A stretch of 64,000 bases of DNA from the NCBI RefSeq assembly GCF_037137055.1, contig NZ_JBBBNY010000001.1, positions 623,460 through 687,459 of the forward strand. The letters run 5' to 3'. Source of the stretch: Frateuria_A yonginensis. GTDB taxonomy: Bacteria > Pseudomonadota > Gammaproteobacteria > Xanthomonadales > Rhodanobacteraceae. Position numbers and translations under genes: made by a program. The first letter of the stretch is position 1; every line of letters starts with the position of its first letter. Under the pieces are notes generated by a model. That model saw only the letters and a program-made list of their open reading frames with translations. It had not been told where the DNA came from and did no database searches. Below are positions 44,301-52,418 of the stretch, piece after piece.

Positions 44301-44421
44301 CGGCCTGGTGGTCTCGCAGGTGCTCACGCTCTACCTGACGCCGGTGATCTACCTGGCGCTGGACCGGCTGCGCGCGCGGCTGGCCGGTCGCGGCCAGGCG
44401 CTTCCCGCGAGCGGTCGCTGA
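41323..44421 (+). CDS. RND multidrug efflux transporter permease
   Basis: A 1032-residue HAE1-type pump close to MdtB/MdtC. It has twelve membrane segments and two large periplasmic loops. The proton relay is visible (ALTLAVGFVVDDAIVMLENIVRH) and the second half carries FVGIVMLIGIVKKNAIMLIDFAL. The N-terminus MNIPQLCIRRPVMTTLLMAALLVFG is typical. A proton gradient drives export of drugs, bile salts or similar. No TolC-like gene follows. The gap to the adaptor is 60 bp. Confidence 0.95.
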   Translation: MNIPQLCIRRPVMTTLLMAALLVFGLAAYPRLPVNELPNVDFPTISISASLPGASPETMASAVATPLEGQLSTIAGIQSMSSTSALGSTSITLTFELDRNIDAAAQDVQAAISSALRQLPREMTTPPTFRKVNPADSPILYLAMSSSTLPLTQVDQFAETELAQQLSMVDGVAQVNVYGSQKYAVRISLDPDRLAASGIGIDQVQAAVADANVNQATGSLYGRRQQLPIRSDGQLRRAAAYNDVVVAWRNGAPVRVGDLGQARDSVQDDQRASWFNGERAIVLAIQRQPGANTVETVDRIKSVLPGFEAGLPPSVKLQVLYDRSRSIRESVDDVQFTLLLAGVLVVLVIYLFLGNLSATLIPAIALPISVIGTFGAMYALGYSLDNLSLLALTLAVGFVVDDAIVMLENIVRHIEAGEPPYEAAIRGAGEIGFTIFSMTLSLIAVFIPVMFMGGIVGRLFHEFAVTISVAILISGIVAITLTPMLCSRFVKAHDHADKNWLVGGFDRGFSAVQRGYLASLRWCMDRPRLVLFAFAASLAVTAWLFVAAPKDFIPAGDTGQLRVNTEGPEDVSFDAMVARQQRLADIVANDPNIAGYMSSVGAGGSRATINNGSILLLLKPARERRLDVDAVGQELRRKFAQVPGIRTYIQNPPSIRVGGRQSKSEYQYTLQSVDLRALYDWSTRVTRAFATLPGFQDVTNDLDLNSPSIVVEVDRDRLAPLGLTMAQVQSALGAAFGENQVSTIYGAATQYWVILQVERTLQDDPAVLSRLYVTSGSGRLVPLDTVARFVRKPQVLTVNHQGQLPAVTVSFNLAPGVSLGEAVGEIDAAMAKMGLPATISGSVQGTAQAFQDSMQGMGLLLLLAVFVIYLVLGILYESFIHPLTILSGLPAAAVGALLTLVLFGASLDLFAFVGIVMLIGIVKKNAIMLIDFALERQREEGMAPAQAIADACRVRFRPIMMTTMAAFAGTLPIALGVGAGADVRRPLGLAVVGGLVVSQVLTLYLTPVIYLALDRLRARLAGRGQALPASGR

Positions 44422-44562
44422 CCAGGCGCCGGGCGGTCCCGTTCGGCGGAGGCGGACGGTCCGCGCGACCGGATCGGCCTCGGATCAGGCGGGGCGGCTT
44501 CACGCTCGCGCCAGCTTCAGACGTCCTGCGCTAGGGTGGCAGGGCCGTCCATGGAGATCGCC

Positions 44563-44952
44563 ATGACACGCTTCACCTTCGCCGCGCTGACGACCTTTTC
44601 CGTACTGGCAGGCGCCGGTTGCGCGACCCGCGCGAGCGAGCCGGGGCTGCTCGACGATGCGTCCCTGCAGGCGTATGCGGCAAGGCCTTTCGACAAGCCG
44701 GCGATGATGGGGCGGACCGTCGAACTGGGCCGCAACCATGGCCTGCCCGTGGTCGCCGAGTTCCCGTGTGCGGACGTCTGCCCGCAGTACACCGTGCGGA
44801 TCGTCCACTACCGCCTGCCCGAGGGCACCGACTGCGAGGCGGCCGGCGGCGTGGAGAAGACGGTCGGGGTGCCGGTGGCGATCGCCGTGCTGCCGAAGAC
44901 CTTCTGCGTGCCGAAGGTGCTGGCCGGCAGCGGCAACTACTTCACGCGCTGA
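44563..44952 (+). CDS. Small secreted protein, possible lipoprotein
   Basis: A 129-residue exported protein of unknown family. The N-terminus MTRFTFAALTTFSVLAGAGC is a signal sequence; a Cys follows LAGAG, but the lipobox is weak (Gly at -3). Four more cysteines lie in CADVCPQYTV, CEAAGG and FCVPKV, suggesting two disulfides. The start is set by GGAG at 44554-44557, six bases before the ATG at 44563; an upstream ATG at 44551 is too close to it. It stands alone after the RND pump, followed by REP elements. Confidence 0.65.
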   Translation: MTRFTFAALTTFSVLAGAGCATRASEPGLLDDASLQAYAARPFDKPAMMGRTVELGRNHGLPVVAEFPCADVCPQYTVRIVHYRLPEGTDCEAAGGVEKTVGVPVAIAVLPKTFCVPKVLAGSGNYFTR

Positions 44953-44968
44953 GCTTCGCGCAGAGCAC

Positions 44969-45020
44969 CGCGAGCGAGCTCGCTCCTACGGATGGTCGGT
45001 GGCAGCGAGCCGGCTCGCGA
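44969..45020. repeat. REP-like palindromes
   Basis: CGCGAGCGAGCTCGCTCCTAC at 44969-44989 (given here as its two halves CGCGAGCGAGC and TCGCTCCTAC) is the same REP unit as at 3207. A second palindrome, GCGAGC-CG-GCTCGC, follows at 45005-45018. They lie between the 3' ends of two convergent genes. Confidence 0.7.
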
Positions 45021-45070
45021 TTTCCCGTGGCGGTCCCGACCCTGCCGGAGACCGGGCCGGGACGATGCGC

Positions 45071-46507
45071 TCAGTCCCCTGCGCCGTCGTCGGCGAAGGC
45101 GCCCGGCGCGGAGCCGAAGTCGCCGTCGGCCTGCGCGGCCATGTACGAGAACGCCGCGTACACCGCCACGTTCTGCGCCAGGTCCTTCGGGTCGATCTTG
45201 TCGAGGGTGTCGTTGGCGGTGTGGTGCCAGTCGAAGTAGTAGGTGCCGTCCTGGGTCAGCGACAGCGCGGCCATGCCCTTGGCGTGCATCTGCGACAGAT
45301 CCGAGCCGCCGCCGCCCGGCCGCTTGGCGTCGTAGGCCACGCCGATCGGCGCCAGCACCCTGGCGATCTGCTCGATCGCGCCGCGCGCCTGTGGCTTGAC
45401 GCTCGCGCTCATGCGCCAGACCTTGCCCGAACCGAAGTCCGATTCGGTGCCGAGCTGGAACTTGCCCACCTCGCCGGCGTGCTTGTCGGCGTAGGCGCGG
45501 CCGCCCCACAGGCCCATCTCCTCGTTGGCGAAGGCGATCACGCGGATGGTGCGGTCCGGGCGCTGCGGCAGGTCGCGGATCAGCTTGCCGGCCGCCATGG
45601 CGATGGCGACGCCGGCGGCATCGTCGATCGCGCCGGTGCCGAGGTCCCAGGAATCCAGGTGGCCGCCGATCGCCACGACCTGGTCGGGATACCTGGCGCC
45701 GGTGACCTCGCCGATCACGTTGGCGCCGGTGTACTCGCCCTCGATGCCGCAGTCGAGGTCCAGCTTCACCGTGACCGGCTTGCCGTAGCCGAGCACGCGG
45801 GTGAGCTGGTCGGCGTCCGGGTTGGACAGGGCGGCGGCCGGGATCGTCTTGGCCGGATCACGGAAGCCGGTCACGCCGGCGTGCGGCGTGCGGCTGTTCG
45901 GATCGGTGCCCGCCGAGCGCAGCAGGAAGCCGGCGGCGCCCTTGGCCTGTGCGATCACCGGGCCCTGCGTGCGGATCGGCGAGCCGATGCCGTAGTCGTG
46001 GCCGTCCTTGTGGCGCTGCATGCGGAAGTCGACGTAGACGATCTTGCCCTTGACCGTCGCCGGGTCGGCCGCCTTGAGCGCATCCAGGCTCTCGAAACGC
46101 ACCACCTGCGCGGTCAGTCCGCCCTTGGGCGTGCCCGGCGAATAGCCCAGCGCGGTGAGCACCAGCGACTGCGGGAACGGCGAGACGATCGCGCCGTGCT
46201 CGCTGCGGCGCACCCACTTCGGGTAGGTCACCGGCTCGGTGTAGACCTTGTCGAAGCCCAGCGCCTTGAACTTGGCGATCGCCCAGTCCACGCCGCGCTG
46301 GTCCGCCGGACTGCCGGCCAGGCGCTGTCCCACCTCGGTGGTCAGCGACTCGACGATGCGGTAGCCGGTGTCGTCGTGCATGGCCTTGTCGCGCAGCCGT
46401 TCGGCCGTCTTTACGGCTGCCGCCGGAATGACCGTGTCGGCGGCGCTGGCGGCGCCGCCTGCGAGCAGCAGGGCGGCGGCGAGCAGGGTGAGGGAAGGTC
46501 GGCGCAT
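45071..46507 (-). CDS. M28 family metallopeptidase with PA domain
   Basis: A 478-residue secreted Zn aminopeptidase or carboxypeptidase-Q-like enzyme. The signal peptide ends AGGAASAAD. A PA insert (about 130-255) precedes the catalytic part. The two-zinc ligands are in VVAIGGHLDSWDLGTGAIDDAAG (His and Asp) and AFANEEMGLWGG (catalytic Glu and ligand Glu), with a late His in YYFDWHHTANDTLDKI. It would release amino acids or dipeptides in the periplasm. Transcribed alone. Confidence 0.92.
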   Translation of the reverse strand: MRRPSLTLLAAALLLAGGAASAADTVIPAAAVKTAERLRDKAMHDDTGYRIVESLTTEVGQRLAGSPADQRGVDWAIAKFKALGFDKVYTEPVTYPKWVRRSEHGAIVSPFPQSLVLTALGYSPGTPKGGLTAQVVRFESLDALKAADPATVKGKIVYVDFRMQRHKDGHDYGIGSPIRTQGPVIAQAKGAAGFLLRSAGTDPNSRTPHAGVTGFRDPAKTIPAAALSNPDADQLTRVLGYGKPVTVKLDLDCGIEGEYTGANVIGEVTGARYPDQVVAIGGHLDSWDLGTGAIDDAAGVAIAMAAGKLIRDLPQRPDRTIRVIAFANEEMGLWGGRAYADKHAGEVGKFQLGTESDFGSGKVWRMSASVKPQARGAIEQIARVLAPIGVAYDAKRPGGGGSDLSQMHAKGMAALSLTQDGTYYFDWHHTANDTLDKIDPKDLAQNVAVYAAFSYMAAQADGDFGSAPGAFADDGAGD

Positions 46508-46632
46508 CGGGGGGACTCCACTGGGGATGAACGCCCGATTATTGGGGCCGCGACAGGTACTGGCGTAGGCCAGAAGTCACGGATCGCGTGCCGCGCCGCC
46601 TCTCTCGGCCGGGTAGAGGGGCGGCGGGAAGG

Positions 46633-47034
46633 CTAGGCCTTGTTCCGCAGCAGGTCGCGGATCTCGGTGAGCAGTGCCACCTCCGCCGGCGGGGCGGCGG
46701 GCGCCTCCTCGGGCTTGTGCGTGATGCGGTTGATCGCCTTGACCAGCAGGAAGATCACGAAGGCGATGATCAGGAAGGTGATCACCGTATTGATGAAGGC
46801 GCCATACTGGATCGCCACCTCGGCCGTCCTGGTCGCCGGATCGGCCGGCTTGAGCACCCACTTGAGCCGCGAGAAGTCGACCCCGCCGGTGACCAGGCCG
46901 ATCGGCGGCATCAGCACCTGGTCGACCAGCGAACTGACGATCTTGCCGAAGGCGCCGCCGATCACCACGCCGACGGCGAGGTCGATGACGTTGCCGCGCA
47001 TCGCGAATTTCTTGAACTCCTCGAGCATGCTCAT
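46633..47034 (-). CDS. mscL: Large-conductance mechanosensitive channel
   Basis: A 133-residue MscL, the emergency release valve for hypo-osmotic shock. The start MSMLEEFKKFAMRGNVIDLAVGVVIGGAFGKIVSSLVDQVLMPPIG (seen in parts) gives the pore-lining TM1, and INTVITFLIIAFVIFLLVKAIN is TM2. The C-terminal helix (LLTEIRDLLRNK) forms the cytoplasmic bundle. Length is normal. A gap of 56 bp separates it from the FAH-family gene upstream. Confidence 0.96.
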   Translation of the reverse strand: MSMLEEFKKFAMRGNVIDLAVGVVIGGAFGKIVSSLVDQVLMPPIGLVTGGVDFSRLKWVLKPADPATRTAEVAIQYGAFINTVITFLIIAFVIFLLVKAINRITHKPEEAPAAPPAEVALLTEIRDLLRNKA

Positions 47035-47090
47035 GCCAGGTCCTCCGGTGGTGGATGCGGACGAACTGTAGCGCGGCCGGGCCGGCCGGT

Positions 47091-47777
47091 TCAGACGATG
47101 CGGCCTTCCAGCACGGCGATGCCCTCCAGCTCGGCGCGGAAGCGGTCGCCGCGCTGCAGCGCCGCGACGCCGGCGGGGGTGCCGGTGAAGACCAGGTCGC
47201 CGGCCTTCAGCTCGAACAGCCGCGACAGTGCGGCGAGGATCGCCGGCACGTCGTGAATCATCGCGTCCAGCCGGGTGTCCTGCCGCAACTGGCCGTTCAC
47301 CGCGAGGCTCAGCCGCGTCTGCGGGCCGGGCTGGCCCTGCGCGGCCGGGCGCAGCGCCGACACCGGCGCGGAATGGTCGAACGCCTTGGCCACGTCCCAG
47401 GGGTGGCCCTTGGCCTTGGCCTGTGCCTGCAGGTCGCGCCGGGTGAGGTCCAGCCCCACGCCGTAGCCGAAGATCAGACCGGCCGTGGCGGCGGCGTCGA
47501 GGTCGCGGCCGCCGCCGGCCAGCGCCACCACCATCTCCAGCTCGTGGTGCAGATCGCCGGTTGCCGACGGGTAGGGCACGTCGGCGCCGTCGGCGACCAC
47601 CGCGTCGGCCGGCTTGCAGAAGAACATCGGCTGTTCGCGGTCCACGGTAACGCCCATTTCGCGCGCATGGTCGGCGTAGTTGCGGCCTATGCAGAAAATG
47701 CGCCGCACCGGAAAGCGCGCATCGGTGCCGAGCACCGGCAGGCTGGGTGCGGCGGGCGCGGGAATGACGTAGGACAT
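47091..47777 (-). CDS. Fumarylacetoacetate hydrolase family protein
   Basis: A 228-residue FAH-fold enzyme of the YcgM/FAHD1 group (acylpyruvase or oxaloacetate decarboxylase-like). Typical blocks are IFCIGRNYADHAREMG, PMFFCKPADAVV, the metal ligands in HHELEMVVALAGGGRD, YGVGLDLTRRDLQ and GDLVFTGTPAGVAALQRGD. It cleaves C-C bonds of beta-diketo acids, with Mg2+ bound. The exact substrate is not clear. It is divergent from the efflux adaptor gene at 47935, with a palindrome between them. Confidence 0.9.
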   Translation of the reverse strand: MSYVIPAPAAPSLPVLGTDARFPVRRIFCIGRNYADHAREMGVTVDREQPMFFCKPADAVVADGADVPYPSATGDLHHELEMVVALAGGGRDLDAAATAGLIFGYGVGLDLTRRDLQAQAKAKGHPWDVAKAFDHSAPVSALRPAAQGQPGPQTRLSLAVNGQLRQDTRLDAMIHDVPAILAALSRLFELKAGDLVFTGTPAGVAALQRGDRFRAELEGIAVLEGRIV

Positions 47778-47833
47778 CGGCTGCCTCTCGGTGCATCATG
47801 GACGGGCGGCAGGATACGGCCGGCGAACGCAGA

Positions 47834-47845
47834 TGACACCTGTCA
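47834..47845. promoter_or_regulatory. TGACA-NN-TGTCA palindrome, copy 1
   Basis: TGACACCTGTCA lies 90 bp before the efflux adaptor start and 57 bp before the divergent FAH gene. The same 5-bp arms with a different centre occur at 50389, before the ATPase gene of the same transport system. Likely a dimeric regulator site; the regulator is not identified. Confidence 0.6.
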
Positions 47846-47934
47846 CTCGCGACGGTTGATGGCGCGGTCTGCCGCCGGCGGCCGGCTTGCCGCATCGTGT
47901 GCATCCTGCAACCGGACGGCAGTTGGGGAACGCG

Positions 47935-49167
47935 GTGGACAACGGAGACCTGCTCAGGCAGCTGAAGATCGAGCGCAACCAGCGTGAGGAGCACGTCGGC
48001 GGGCGCACCCGCTGGCCCTGGATCGCCGGCGCGGTCGCGCTGGTGCTGCTCCTGCTGGCCGCGGCGGGCTGGTGGGCCCTCGCGCACCGCGCCATCGCCG
48101 TGCGTACGGCGGCAGCCGTGGCGCCCAGCGCCGGCAGCGACGCCGGCGCCGTGCTGCAGGCCACCGGCTACGTCACGGCGCGGCGGCAGGCGACGGTGTC
48201 GGCGCAGATCACCGGCACGCTCACCCAGGTGCTGATCGAGGAAGGCGACCACGTGGCCAAGGGTCAGGTGCTGGCCCGCCTGGAAGACAGCGCCTATCGC
48301 GCCAACCTGGAAGCGGCGCAGGCCAGCGCACGTGCCGCGCAGGCCCAGGTCGTCCAGTTGCAGGCACAGCTCGCGCAGGCCCGCCACGATGCCGCGCGCC
48401 AGGAAGCCCTGGTCGGGCGGGGCCTGGTCGCGAAGCAGGCGGCCGAGCAGGCGCGCACCCAGGTCGATGCGCTCGCCGCCCAGCTCGTCGCCCAGCGCAA
48501 GCAGGCCGAGGCCGCGCAGGCCCAGGCACAGGTGGCGCAGGTCAACTTCGACTACACCGTGGTGCGCGCCCCGTTCGCGGGCGTGGTCACCGACAAGGCC
48601 GCACAGGTGGGCGAGATCATCTCGCCGCTGTCGGCCGGCGGCGGCTTCACCCGCACCGGCGTGGGCACCATCGTGGACATGGATTCGCTCGAAGTGGACG
48701 TGGACGTCAACGAGGCCTACATCGGCCGCGTGCAGGCCGGCATGCCGGCCGAGGCGGTGCTCGACGCCTATCCGGACTGGCGCATCCCCGCACACGTGAT
48801 CGCGATCGTACCGGCCGCCGACCGCGGCAAGGCCACGGTGAAGGTGCGCGTGGCGCTGGAGAAGAAGGACGCGCGGATCGTGCCGGACATGGGCGTGCGC
48901 GTGTCGTTCCTGGAGGCGCGGCCGACGAACCTCGCGCAGGCGCCGCGCGGCGTGCTGGTGCCGGCGGCGGCCGTGGTGCAGCGCGACGGCCAGCCGGTAG
49001 TCTTCGTGGTGCAGGGCGATCGCGTGCGGCAGCGCCGCGTGCAACCTCAGCCGATGGGCGAACAGCGCCTGCTGCCGGAGAACGTGCAGCCGGGCGATGC
49101 GGTCGTCGTCTCGCCGCCAGCCGAACTACGCGACGGCAGTGCGGTGGACGTGTCGGTGGGGCATTAG
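47935..49167 (+). CDS. Efflux periplasmic adaptor (MacA/HlyD type)
   Basis: A 410-residue membrane fusion protein. A cytoplasmic lead is followed by one membrane helix (WIAGAVALVLLLLAAAGWWAL), lipoyl halves (VSAQITGTLTQVLIEEGDHV and YTVVRAPFAGVVTDKAAQVGE), an Ala/Gln-rich coiled-coil hairpin of about 100 residues, and barrel domains. The start is GTG at 47935 behind GGGGA. Its ABC ATPase and two permeases are almost certainly the genes at 50544-53735; two unrelated genes now lie between. The shared palindrome (47834, 50389) supports this. Confidence 0.88.
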   Translation: MDNGDLLRQLKIERNQREEHVGGRTRWPWIAGAVALVLLLLAAAGWWALAHRAIAVRTAAAVAPSAGSDAGAVLQATGYVTARRQATVSAQITGTLTQVLIEEGDHVAKGQVLARLEDSAYRANLEAAQASARAAQAQVVQLQAQLAQARHDAARQEALVGRGLVAKQAAEQARTQVDALAAQLVAQRKQAEAAQAQAQVAQVNFDYTVVRAPFAGVVTDKAAQVGEIISPLSAGGGFTRTGVGTIVDMDSLEVDVDVNEAYIGRVQAGMPAEAVLDAYPDWRIPAHVIAIVPAADRGKATVKVRVALEKKDARIVPDMGVRVSFLEARPTNLAQAPRGVLVPAAAVVQRDGQPVVFVVQGDRVRQRRVQPQPMGEQRLLPENVQPGDAVVVSPPAELRDGSAVDVSVGH

Positions 49168-49169
49168 CA

Positions 49170-49616
49170 TCAGGCGGCCACCGCTTCCGGCAACGTGCGC
49201 AGGCAGTGGCCCAGCAACGCCACCGCCGCCTTCAGTTCCGCCACCGACAAGCCGGCGTAGCCCAGCAACAAGCCCGCCCGCGGCGGCGGCGAGAAGTACG
49301 AAGGCGCGGTCGAGTGCAGCCCCGGTCCCTGGGTGAGGGCGTGTTCGATCAGCGCCTGGCGTCGGGCGTGGTCCATGTCGCGCAGCCACACCACCAGGTG
49401 CATGCCCGCGTGCGAGTCCTGCAGTTCGATGCGATCGCCCAGATGCCTGCGCAGGCTGTCGACCAGTGCCGTCCGTCGGTTCCTGAGCATCTGCGACGCG
49501 CGCCGCAGATGCCGCTCGAAGGCGCCGTTGCGCATGAAGTTCGCCAGGGCGGCCTGCTCGATCGACGACAAACCCATGACGTCGAGCCACTTGCTGAAAT
49601 CGTCGTCGAGCGCGTT
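49170..49616 (-). pseudogene. Decayed MocR/GntR-type aminotransferase-like regulator
   Basis: About 148 codons match only the C-terminal end of MocR/PdxR-type proteins (GntR helix-turn-helix fused to a type I aminotransferase): SIEQAALANFMRNGAFERHLRRASQMLRNRRTALVDSLRRHLG (seen in parts) and GMHLVVWLRD, then LLLGYAGLSVAELKAAVALL. The DNA-binding domain and the PLP-lysine region are absent. The frame runs on upstream, but that sequence is not related and lies under another gene. So this is a 5'-deleted remnant. It ends 2 bp after the efflux adaptor stop, on the other strand. Confidence 0.75.
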
Positions 49617-49759
49617 CGGCACGGGGCCGCCGCGCCGTCGTTGTCCGGCAAGAGCGCTAACTGCGGGCCGTGTTCGGCGAGACCTGCCTGCGGTACAGCC
49701 GGCGCGTGCGCCGGTGGTTATGATCCGCTTCGCCCCATGTGCATCGCGGAGGCTTTCGG

Positions 49760-50236
49760 ATGATCCTCGTACGCGCCGCGGCGGACCTGGACGCGGCGCG
49801 GGCCGTCGACGTGGTCCGGCGTTCCATCGCCGACCTGTGCCGGCGCGATCCCTGTCTCGGCCCGGACACCCTCCAGCGCTGGCTCGCGAACAAGACCCCG
49901 GAGAACTTTCTGGCCTGGATCGCCCATGCGCAGAGCTACTGTGCGGTCGGCGAGATCGACGGCATCCCGGCCGGCGTCGGCTTGTTGCGCCGTTCCGGCG
50001 AGATCCAGCTCTTCTACGTCGCGCCCGAAGCGCAACGCCAGGGGCTCGGCCGCGCGATCCACGATGCCGTGGAGGCACAGGCGCGCCACTGGAACCTGGA
50101 TGGTCTGCATCTGTGCAGCACCACCCTGGCCCGTCCGTTCTACGAAGCGTTGGGCTACCGCGCCTGCGGCCCCGAACGGCGGTTGTTCGGCGAACTGCGC
50201 TGCCATCCCTACCGCAAGCCGTTGGAGCGCATCTAG
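49760..50236 (+). CDS. GNAT family N-acetyltransferase
   Basis: A 158-residue acetyltransferase. The acetyl-CoA loop is IQLFYVAPEAQRQGLGRAIHDAVEAQAR (motif A, about 85-112), with LARPFYEALGYRACGP as motif B. The target could be a small amine, a protein N-terminus or a drug. The ATG at 49760 has a GGAGG site seven bases upstream, which decides the start. It lies between the adaptor and ATPase genes of the efflux system, in the same direction, next to the MocR remnant. Confidence 0.88.
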   Translation: MILVRAAADLDAARAVDVVRRSIADLCRRDPCLGPDTLQRWLANKTPENFLAWIAHAQSYCAVGEIDGIPAGVGLLRRSGEIQLFYVAPEAQRQGLGRAIHDAVEAQARHWNLDGLHLCSTTLARPFYEALGYRACGPERRLFGELRCHPYRKPLERI

Positions 50237-50543
50237 CCCGGCTGTCGGTACCGCGCGCCGCGCCGCGATCGGTCGCGGCCGGCACCGCCGGTTGCCGCGC
50301 CCGTTGCTTCCGCGCCGGACTGCCCGCACCATCGCGTCGATCGCCGGCCGCACCTGGCGCCGGCGCCGGACGGCCCGGCATTCGCGGGTGACAGCTGTCA
50401 GGAGCGACACTTGATCTTTCGCTCTTCGGGGCATGCCCCGACATGGGTCATGCTGGCCGTACTGCCGCATGCGGCTGCAGCGCAGTGGGCGGCGCCCGGC
50501 ACCGGCCCGCCGACCGCCACCGGACACGCCAAGGGAGAACGCT
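50237..50543. other. 307-bp gap before the efflux ATPase gene
   Basis: No gene is seen. The stretch holds the TGACAGCTGTCA palindrome (50389-50400) and GC-rich sequence. The promoter of the ATPase-permease operon is probably here, downstream of the palindrome, but no clear -35/-10 pair could be named. Confidence 0.5.
50389..50400. promoter_or_regulatory. TGACA-NN-TGTCA palindrome, copy 2
   Basis: TGACAGCTGTCA is a perfect 12-bp palindrome 144 bp before the ATPase start. It has the same arms as the site at 47834 before the adaptor gene, so the split efflux genes probably answer to one regulator. Confidence 0.6.
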
Positions 50544-51230
<687 letters not shown>

Positions 51231-51241
51231 GGAGGCGAGCC

Positions 51242-52408
51242 ATGAAATACCTGCACCTGATCTGGGCCGCGCTGTGGCGGCGCAAGGCGCGCACCTTCCT
51301 CACGCTCGTGTCGATCCTGGCGGCATTCCTGCTGTTCGGCATGCTCGACGGGGTGCGCAACAGCTTCGCCAACGCCGGCAAGAGTGCGGCGGGTGCCGAG
51401 CGCCTGCAGACCGGCTCGAAGCTGTCGTTCATCCAGCCGCTGCCGTCCGCCCTGCAGGCGCGGATCGCGCAGGTGCCCGGCGTGAAGGACGTGGCCTACG
51501 CCAACTGGTTCGGTGGCGCCTACCAGGACCCGCACAACCAGATCTTCACCTTCGCGGTGAGCCCGAACTACATCGACATCTACCCCGAGATCAGCGTGTC
51601 GCCGGCCGAGCGCAAGGCGTTCGACGCCACCCGCACCGGCGTGCTGGTCGGTGACGTGCTGGCCAGGAAGTACCACTGGAAGGTCGGCGACAAGCTGCCC
51701 CTGCAGTCGAACATCTTTCCCAACCGCGACGGCAGCAAGAACTGGAGCTTCGACATCGTCGGCATCATGCATGCCACCAAGCCGGACGAGCAGCAGTTCC
51801 TGCAGGGCGGCATCCTGATGCACTGGAAGTACTTCGACGAGTCCAACCCCTACAACCAGGGGCAGGTCGGCTGGTACGTCACCCGGGTCGCGGATGCCAG
51901 CCAGTCCGATCGCGTGGCCAAGGCCATCGACGCGCTCTCGGCCAATTCCGACCATGAGACCAAGACGCAGACCGAGCAGGCGGCGATGGCCTCGTGGCTC
52001 AAGCAGATGGCCGACATCGGCTTCATCGTCGTGTCGATCATGGGCGCGGTGTTCTTCACCCTGCTGCTGCTGACCGGCAACACCATGGCGCAGGCGGTGC
52101 GCGAGCGCACCTCCGAGCTGGCGGTGCTCAAGACGCTGGGCTTCTCCAGTTCCGGCGTGCTCGGCCTGGTGCTGGCCGAGTCGGTGCTGCTGGTGCTGCT
52201 GGGCGGCGTGCTCGGGTTGGGTCTGGCCTCGCTGCTCGGTCCCATGCTCAGCGCCGGCAGCGGCGGCATGGTCAACATGCCCCCGGTGGGCCTGGGCAGC
52301 TGGCTGCTGGGCCTGGGCCTGATGGTCGGGATCGGCCTGCTGGTCGGCGCGTTGCCGGCCATGCGGGCAATGCGCCTGAACATCGTCGATGCGCTGGCCG
52401 GGCGCTGA
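51242..52408 (+). CDS. ABC transporter permease, FtsX/MacB type (1)
   Basis: A 388-residue permease with the MacB layout: an N-terminal membrane helix (TFLTLVSILAAFLLFGMLDG), a periplasmic MacB_PCD domain (about 45-240), then three C-terminal helices (FIVVSIMGAVFFTLLLLTG, VLAESVLLVLLGGVLGLGLA, LGLGLMVGIGLLVGALPAMRAM) with the coupling sequence RTSELAVLKTLGFS-like ERTSELAVLKTLGF. An AGGAGGCG ribosome site precedes the ATG. Works with the next permease as a heterodimer. Confidence 0.92.
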   Translation: MKYLHLIWAALWRRKARTFLTLVSILAAFLLFGMLDGVRNSFANAGKSAAGAERLQTGSKLSFIQPLPSALQARIAQVPGVKDVAYANWFGGAYQDPHNQIFTFAVSPNYIDIYPEISVSPAERKAFDATRTGVLVGDVLARKYHWKVGDKLPLQSNIFPNRDGSKNWSFDIVGIMHATKPDEQQFLQGGILMHWKYFDESNPYNQGQVGWYVTRVADASQSDRVAKAIDALSANSDHETKTQTEQAAMASWLKQMADIGFIVVSIMGAVFFTLLLLTGNTMAQAVRERTSELAVLKTLGFSSSGVLGLVLAESVLLVLLGGVLGLGLASLLGPMLSAGSGGMVNMPPVGLGSWLLGLGLMVGIGLLVGALPAMRAMRLNIVDALAGR

Positions 52409-52418
52409 GGAGATTGCG

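Noticed and set aside
40080..44534. Plus-strand frame of 1484 codons over the RND genes
   Set aside because: It is out of frame with the clear adaptor and permease genes and contains no family motif.
47834..47845. TGACACCTGTCA as a LuxR-type lux box
   Set aside because: Lux boxes have arms in the CTGNCA orientation about 20 bp long with a wider centre; this 12-mer does not match and no LuxR gene is present.
49617..50444. N-terminal extension of the MocR remnant
   Set aside because: The frame is open but runs under the GNAT gene on the other strand, with no GntR or aminotransferase similarity.
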